From contig CAJNOP010000406.1 in the NCBI GenBank assembly GCA_905250075.1, forward strand, positions 1-64,000: a stretch of 64,000 bases of DNA, in the 5' to 3' direction. Every line of letters begins with the position of its first letter. The first letter of the stretch is position 1. The translations under genes and the position numbers were made by a program. Shown here in pieces: positions 59,636 to 64,000 of the stretch. The notes under the pieces were generated by a model. It made no database searches. It saw only the letters and a program-made list of their open reading frames with translations, and was not told the DNA's origin. This DNA comes from Rotaria sp. Silwood1 (lineage: Eukaryota > Rotifera > Eurotatoria > Philodinida > Philodinidae).

Positions 59636-59750
59636 AGGGTGTAATAGAAATATTATACTCTCCTCTACAATTTAAAGTATATATGATACCACGAAATACT
59701 TTATACCAAATTAATGCTCATCAAAAACTGCAGTTATGATTGTAATAGAA
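59636..59750. mobile_element. Single end of a mariner-type MITE related to 37999-38777
   Basis: It starts ACAGGGTGTAATAGAAATAT. Then CTCTCCTCTACAATTTAAAG and ACTTTATACCAAATTAATGC with CATCAAAAACTG correspond in order to CTCTTCCTCTACAACTCAGA and TTTATACCAAACTAAAGCGC with GTCAAAAACTG in the 38-kb element. The other end is not found. Confidence 0.65.
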
Positions 59751-60050
59751 GCAATCTTCATACTTCATATACATGTTTTCACAAAAAAATAATAGCAGAT
59801 TCGTAATCTCCATCAAAAACTGAATCTATAGACATGTCATATGTATATTTTTGACGGAACATATTTTTTTTTGAACTGAAATATCTTAATTTATATATCA
59901 GTCGACGCAATTCTTGAGGAAGATCACAAATTTGATATTATTTTTGCTGAAAAATGTAATAAAAAAATCAAAAATTGCAGCGTACGAGCCCGTCTGGGAA
60001 TAAAAATGCCACAAATTTTATAGTATCAGATCTATAAAAGAACTATCATG
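59751..60050. other. No gene seen
   Basis: AT-rich sequence that may include decayed MITE interior. Confidence 0.4.
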
Positions 60051-60103
60051 CGTGTAGGTGTGGTATGTGGATGATTGAAACAATAACCCACACTCACACA
60101 CCC
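60051..60103. repeat. Telomere-like hairpin
   Basis: CGTGTAGGTGTGGTATGTGG, a spacer of about 15 nt, then ACCCACACTCACACACCC. About 110 bp from the end of the F-box pseudogene. Confidence 0.7.
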
Positions 60104-60212
60104 GATCGAACAGCGGCAATTGACGAATACGATCGAAGTTCATTAATGAATGAAAATCGCGAAAATACAACAATAAACATGAGCAATGAGAGATATTGCG
60201 TTCGAACACAAT

Positions 60213-61092
60213 TCATTGAACTTGTTCAAAATTTAAATTTGAGACACTAAACAGAGCCAAACGACAGCGCCTACGATTGTGAGGTAATAGATGAGCTAGT
60301 AGCGTTGGAAGAAAGTCAAATGTTTCAGCATTAGTACCATTAATAGAAAAATCAACATTGATTATATGAATGTCGAATGACATTAGATTAGGATGAACAA
60401 AAACATCAGTTGAATCGAATTTATTGCCATAGCCATGAAACCGGAAAATATTCATTCTGAAAGAAGTCATTTGAGGAAGATGATGAAGCAAATGAGCTAA
60501 AGTCGATAGGTCACAATCGTGAAGAATTAATGATCAAATCGATGATGACGAACATGATTGTGTATTGTTGATTTTAAGCGACCACAGTTCAAACAAACGA
60601 AGTCTTTTGAATTCATAGAGAATTTCGAAAGGAAAACTATTTGTTTCGACAAGAACAAGACACTCAAGGTGAGGAAAATTGTGTTCTTGAATTACGTTAA
60701 GTTGAGTTGGAATAAGTTGACGAAATGTCAAGATGCGAAGATTTGAATAATTGAGAATATTAATCTTATTCACTATGGACGAAGAAAAACATTTATGAGC
60801 TTGAAGAGAAACAACTTGTAAGGCAAAATAGCGAAGAGATTCTGCATCACTAGAACTTTGCCATGAATATCACCATTGCTGCTACCATGAACTAAAATAA
60901 ACATAAGCTTTGATTTAATTTTGAGAGAAATAGATTTATCATTTACTGCTTTGGTTCAATGTAAAATTTCCGAATGGGCAAATTATTTAGAATGGTAATG
61001 AAGCGCCAAATGAGATTTAACCAACCGTAGAAGAGATTCGAGATGGATAGGTAGAAGAGAATTTCTACCAGAAGCTCGTCGAGTAACAATTT
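60213..61092 (-). pseudogene. F-box/LRR family pseudogene
   Basis: On the minus strand from about 61092: LLLDELLVEILFYLSISNLF and YGWLNLIWRFITILNNLPIR, an F-box start. After several disruptions come NYSNLRILTFRQLIPTQLNV, NFPHLECLVLVE and LRLFELWSLKI (leucine-rich strands). After another break come HHLPQMTSFRMNIFRFHGYG and LLPHNRRRCRLAL to a stop at 60213. It belongs to the same broad family as the gene at 34585-36458. No start codon is visible and at least three breaks are present. Confidence 0.7.
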
Positions 61093-61661
61093 GAGGCTTG
61101 ATAGTTTCAATGATGATAAATAATATCATAAAAAAATTGTGTACATGGACATAAACATGTTTATAATTCTGTGACGCTCGATTTTCTCATCGTATTTATA
61201 AGATAATACATGCAAACATTCTTCATCAATCGTCAACAATGAACATTTTCGTCCGAACAGTTAGTCTGAAACAAGAAGAGAGGAAATTCGAATTCATCTC
61301 CTTCGCTCTTTCAATATGGTGAAATCAATGAAACAAGTCTTTGTCAATGTTTGAATATGTCACATAGATATATCACCGATTAGTTAATTTCGAAGTGGTC
61401 TTGGTGATACTCATGAGAGGTCGTTGTTCATTATCGATACTCAAGCAATACGCATCGACCAGATTTAATAGGCAACCTGCTTCATTTCTTGTTCCAACAT
61501 CTACAATAATTCGTATATATATCGAGAGAGTAACTTTTTTTCAGCTATAAAATTTTAAAATAAAACTATTTGTCTTGTTACGGTTCTCAAATTAGATGTT
61601 TTGTGATATTCGTCATCATTAACAAAAAATAAAAGGATATTTTTTTTTAAGCTTATAACTA
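61093..61661. other. No gene seen
   Basis: AT-rich, no domain. Confidence 0.4.
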
Positions 61662-61709
61662 GGGTGTGGGTGTGAGTTAAGAGAGCAGTCACACCCACAC
61701 CCACACCCT
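61662..61709. repeat. Telomere-like hairpin, near-perfect
   Basis: AGGGTGTGGGTGTGA, a 12-nt spacer (GTTAAGAGAGCA), then TCACACCCACACCCACACCC. The arms pair over about 14 bp without mismatch. Confidence 0.85.
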
Positions 61710-62763
61710 CAATGTTCTTCTAATCTACTGGCAGAAATTTCGATATGTCTACAATGGCTCCGAACGGTTTTTGACATGGAAGTTTCTGGTCTTGTCAAGA
61801 TCTATCATTTAGATGATGAAGTTTCTACAATCCAGAAATAGAGAAAATTTCGTACTGCATCTCACTTCAAGAGTAGGTCAAGATTATCCTTTGTAACTCC
61901 TTAGTTATGTAGAATCTAGTATCAAGATGTATCGATAAAATATTCGTTTTAGCTCATTTTATACAAGTCTCTCTGGCAATAATAGCCACACATTTCATCA
62001 TACTCCACTGATACATGAACCCTGAAGTAGAAAAATAACATCAAACTATGTAGTATACTTGTGACACGTTGGAAATCGAATTAAGAGCGCTAAGAACCTT
62101 CAGAGGATAGTTTTGACAAACCTTCAGAGTATGATAAAGCAGAAATTCTTTTATTTTTCCTTGGGTCGCAAAATAGTCAGAATAGCTGCATCCTGTTCAG
62201 AAATTTTACTTCGTAGGGATTGGTCTGAAATCTTGTTCTTCTTTATCTGTTTCTATAGAGTTTCTCTATTTTGGCATTCACTTTCCATAAAATTTAAACG
62301 TCATACGGCTAAAAATTCTGTATTAAATTTTTATACCTATAGGAAGCTCATCAGACATGAAAATAATGAACCAACTGTAGATTTAATTTATTATCTTTTT
62401 TTCTCTACGAAGGATACATCTAATCAATGGTCCTCCTGACAAAAAGTTATCAATATCAGTAAAAATAGTTTCATATGCAAAAACTCGAATGACACCTAAA
62501 CCAGACCAACCGTGTACCGTTACCGGTTGTAACACTGGTTGTCAATACACCCAGATCTTTGGAATCGATGCTGTTATGATTCCAATTACTTATTAGCCAT
62601 TTATAAATTATTCATTATGTACATCTTGATGACTCATCGGTCAGGCCTTACCATTAGTAATAACACATACAGATGTACTTAAATAAGAGCTAATTAGTTA
62701 CCAATAAGTATGTGGGACTACAACAGTAACAACTCGAAAGAGCTGGATATACCGCTGACCGGA
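61710..62763. other. No gene seen
   Basis: The frame at 62113-62439 (108 codons) has no domain. ACCGTTACCGGTTGTAACAC near 62516 recalls the ACCGGT element at 1533. Confidence 0.4.
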
Positions 62764-62829
62764 ATGGGTATGGGTGTGGGTTTTACTTTAACTTGAATCG
62801 TCACACTCATCGATACACAACCACACCAC
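62764..62829. repeat. Telomere-like inverted tract
   Basis: ATGGGTATGGGTGTGGG, a spacer of about 20 nt, then CACACTCATCGATACACAAC and CACACC. The C-side is decayed. Confidence 0.65.
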
Positions 62830-63499
62830 TCCTTGGTATTGGTAATATTAGTATTGTTACACCCATAGCTAGAAGAATTTCTAGCAAACTCATTAGTCTG
62901 TGTATGTGGTCCATATCACATTGCTTGGATTTTATAGGATTCTCGTATTTTGAAATACTGTCTGGTCGACAGAATTCATGGCAGAACCTTGAAAACCATA
63001 TGTCAGAATAGTTGTAGTTATAAATGCTTGATTGGATGATCGTTTCTGGTTTTTTTTTTCGATTGTGTTTCATTAAAATAAAACAAGCATGTTTGGAAGA
63101 TCGATTTTTCTGGAAAATGGGTCTTAAGGCCAGACTTCCACAGAAAGCGTCAACTCAAGAACAAAAAAAACGGTGTCGTATTCAATTCGATGAACTCTAC
63201 AAATGCACCATATAAAGAAGTTGACGAGTGAATTTTTTATAAAAAGTGGAAAAGCCCATCTGAAAACACTCACCACTGATCATACTAAAAGGACACTTTT
63301 TTTGTGATTTGTTCTAGCTTCAAATAAGAAAAAATTCTTCAAATGCTCTAGTATGACGATTTAATCGAGCTGTGTGACCTTGCTAATTTTAAAATACTTT
63401 CAGCAAGGTTCCTAAGAGATTAATGAGTGAAGATATGTGACATGGAGTGAGAGATAAGCCGAAGTCTGAGGCTACGTACTTTGACAGCCAGCAACAATC
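62830..63499. other. No gene seen
   Basis: A 63-codon plus-strand frame (63024-63215) without recognisable domain; otherwise AT-rich. Confidence 0.4.
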
Positions 63500-63938
63500 A
63501 TGTTTTATAATACTTTGACTGAAGGTATTGGTGCTCATACTGATTACGGTTGGTTAACATGACTGACTCAAGATGAAATCGGTAGGCTAGAAAATCAAAA
63601 CTCAGCCAACGAATGGATTGAAGCCCATCCAATTAGAAATCATCTAAGCGTTAATTTAAGCGGCATGCTACAACTATAGTCTGATAACTGTCTTTTAGCC
63701 ACACCGCATCGAGTAATTAACAAAAGTCAAAATCAAACGCGCTATTCCATCGCATTCTTTCTAGAACCAAATTTTAATTTTGTTATTCGCCCAATGAAGC
63801 TAAAAAAAAATTTTTAGATATTTCCAACGAAAAAACAAAATGTTACCATTGGGAACAAATGTAAAAGAAATAGTATATGGTGAACATATTTTGAAAGCAT
63901 TTCGACATAGTTATCCGACGTATTACAAACACGCTTAA
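63500..63938 (+). pseudogene. 2-oxoglutarate/Fe(II) oxygenase pseudogene (isopenicillin N synthase-like), 3' part
   Basis: The translation shows GIGAHTDYGWLT (the Fe-binding HxD), NEWIEAHPIRNHLSVNLSGM, TPHRVINKSQNQTRYSIAFF (the distal His, then the RxS that binds 2-oxoglutarate) and EPNFNFVIRP. In another frame, LPLGTNVKEIVYGEHILKAF and YPTYYKHA end at TAA 63936-63938. Two in-frame stops and one frame change are visible. The N-terminal half is missing. Intact relatives are soluble oxidases common in bacteria, fungi and plants, so an origin by transfer is possible but not shown. Confidence 0.8.
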
Positions 63939-64000
63939 ACGAATTGAATTGCCATTTTCTGAATAAAAACAATATATCATCCAATCTTCTTTTCATAAAC

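Noticed and set aside
1-64000. Retroviral, LTR, Penelope-like or other virus-like elements
   Set aside because: Telomere-like repeats made me look for bdelloid telomere-associated retroelements, but I saw no reverse transcriptase, protease, integrase, capsid or envelope motif in any frame provided or read.
1-64000. tRNA or rRNA genes
   Set aside because: I found no B-box-like GGTTCGAATCC in a cloverleaf context and no rRNA sequence; a dedicated scan could still find one.

Overview
The window looks like nuclear DNA of a bdelloid rotifer, in a gene-poor, repeat-rich and probably subtelomeric or otherwise accessory region. The reasons are AT-rich eukaryotic sequence with introns of 46-70 bp beside a few of 0.6-3.6 kb, gene families that are very abundant in bdelloids (NHL six-blade proteins, PAN/Apple domains, divergent F-box genes, EF-hand NADPH oxidase, acyltransferase-3), and many short tracts of TGTGGG/CCCACA, which from memory is the telomere repeat unit reported for bdelloids. 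I cannot name the species. Two assembly gaps are present (100 N at 14504, 10 N at 26515), both in or beside the same dispersed satellite.

Layout. 1-5.5 kb: no gene, two GGATTCC arrays in opposite orientation, an ACCGGT-rich inverted-repeat element and a large foldback. 5.5-13.7 kb: a plus-strand PAN + PAN + NHL gene with very long introns, one of which holds a mariner-like transposase remnant. 13.8-22.5 kb: tandem and dispersed satellites and the first copy of an unusual inverted-repeat element. 22.6-23.9 kb: the first three exons of a xanthine dehydrogenase/aldehyde oxidase gene (minus). 25-28.5 kb: the longest telomere-like hairpin, then two paralogous genes of unknown function, the second cut off at a hairpin. 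28.6-30.1 kb: an intronless 498-residue membrane protein with internal repeats. 31-37 kb: element copy 2, a short-chain dehydrogenase pseudogene ending at a hairpin, and an F-box gene. 38-45 kb: several foldback elements and an LC8-type dynein light chain-like gene with a telomere-like hairpin in its coding frame. 45-49.6 kb: an EF-hand NADPH oxidase (NOX5-like). 49.6-57 kb: a stray NHL tail, a neutral ceramidase pseudogene carrying element copy 3 and ending at a hairpin, and an intact acyltransferase-3. 57-64 kb: simple repeats, a mariner-type terminal-repeat fragment, an F-box pseudogene and a 2-oxoglutarate/Fe(II) oxygenase (isopenicillin N synthase-like) pseudogene.

Two things stand out. 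First, about a dozen short tracts have the form G-rich telomere-like array, short unrelated spacer, C-rich array. This is always the head-to-head order expected when two telomere-capped ends are joined, and several lie exactly where a gene stops. Second, three copies of a 260-450 bp element keep a terminal hairpin and long-distance inverted repeats by compensating changes rather than by sequence conservation. I saw no retrovirus, LTR, Polinton or other virus-like element, and no RNA gene or CRISPR array. The genes do not form an obvious pathway; the window reads as intact single genes scattered among decaying ones.
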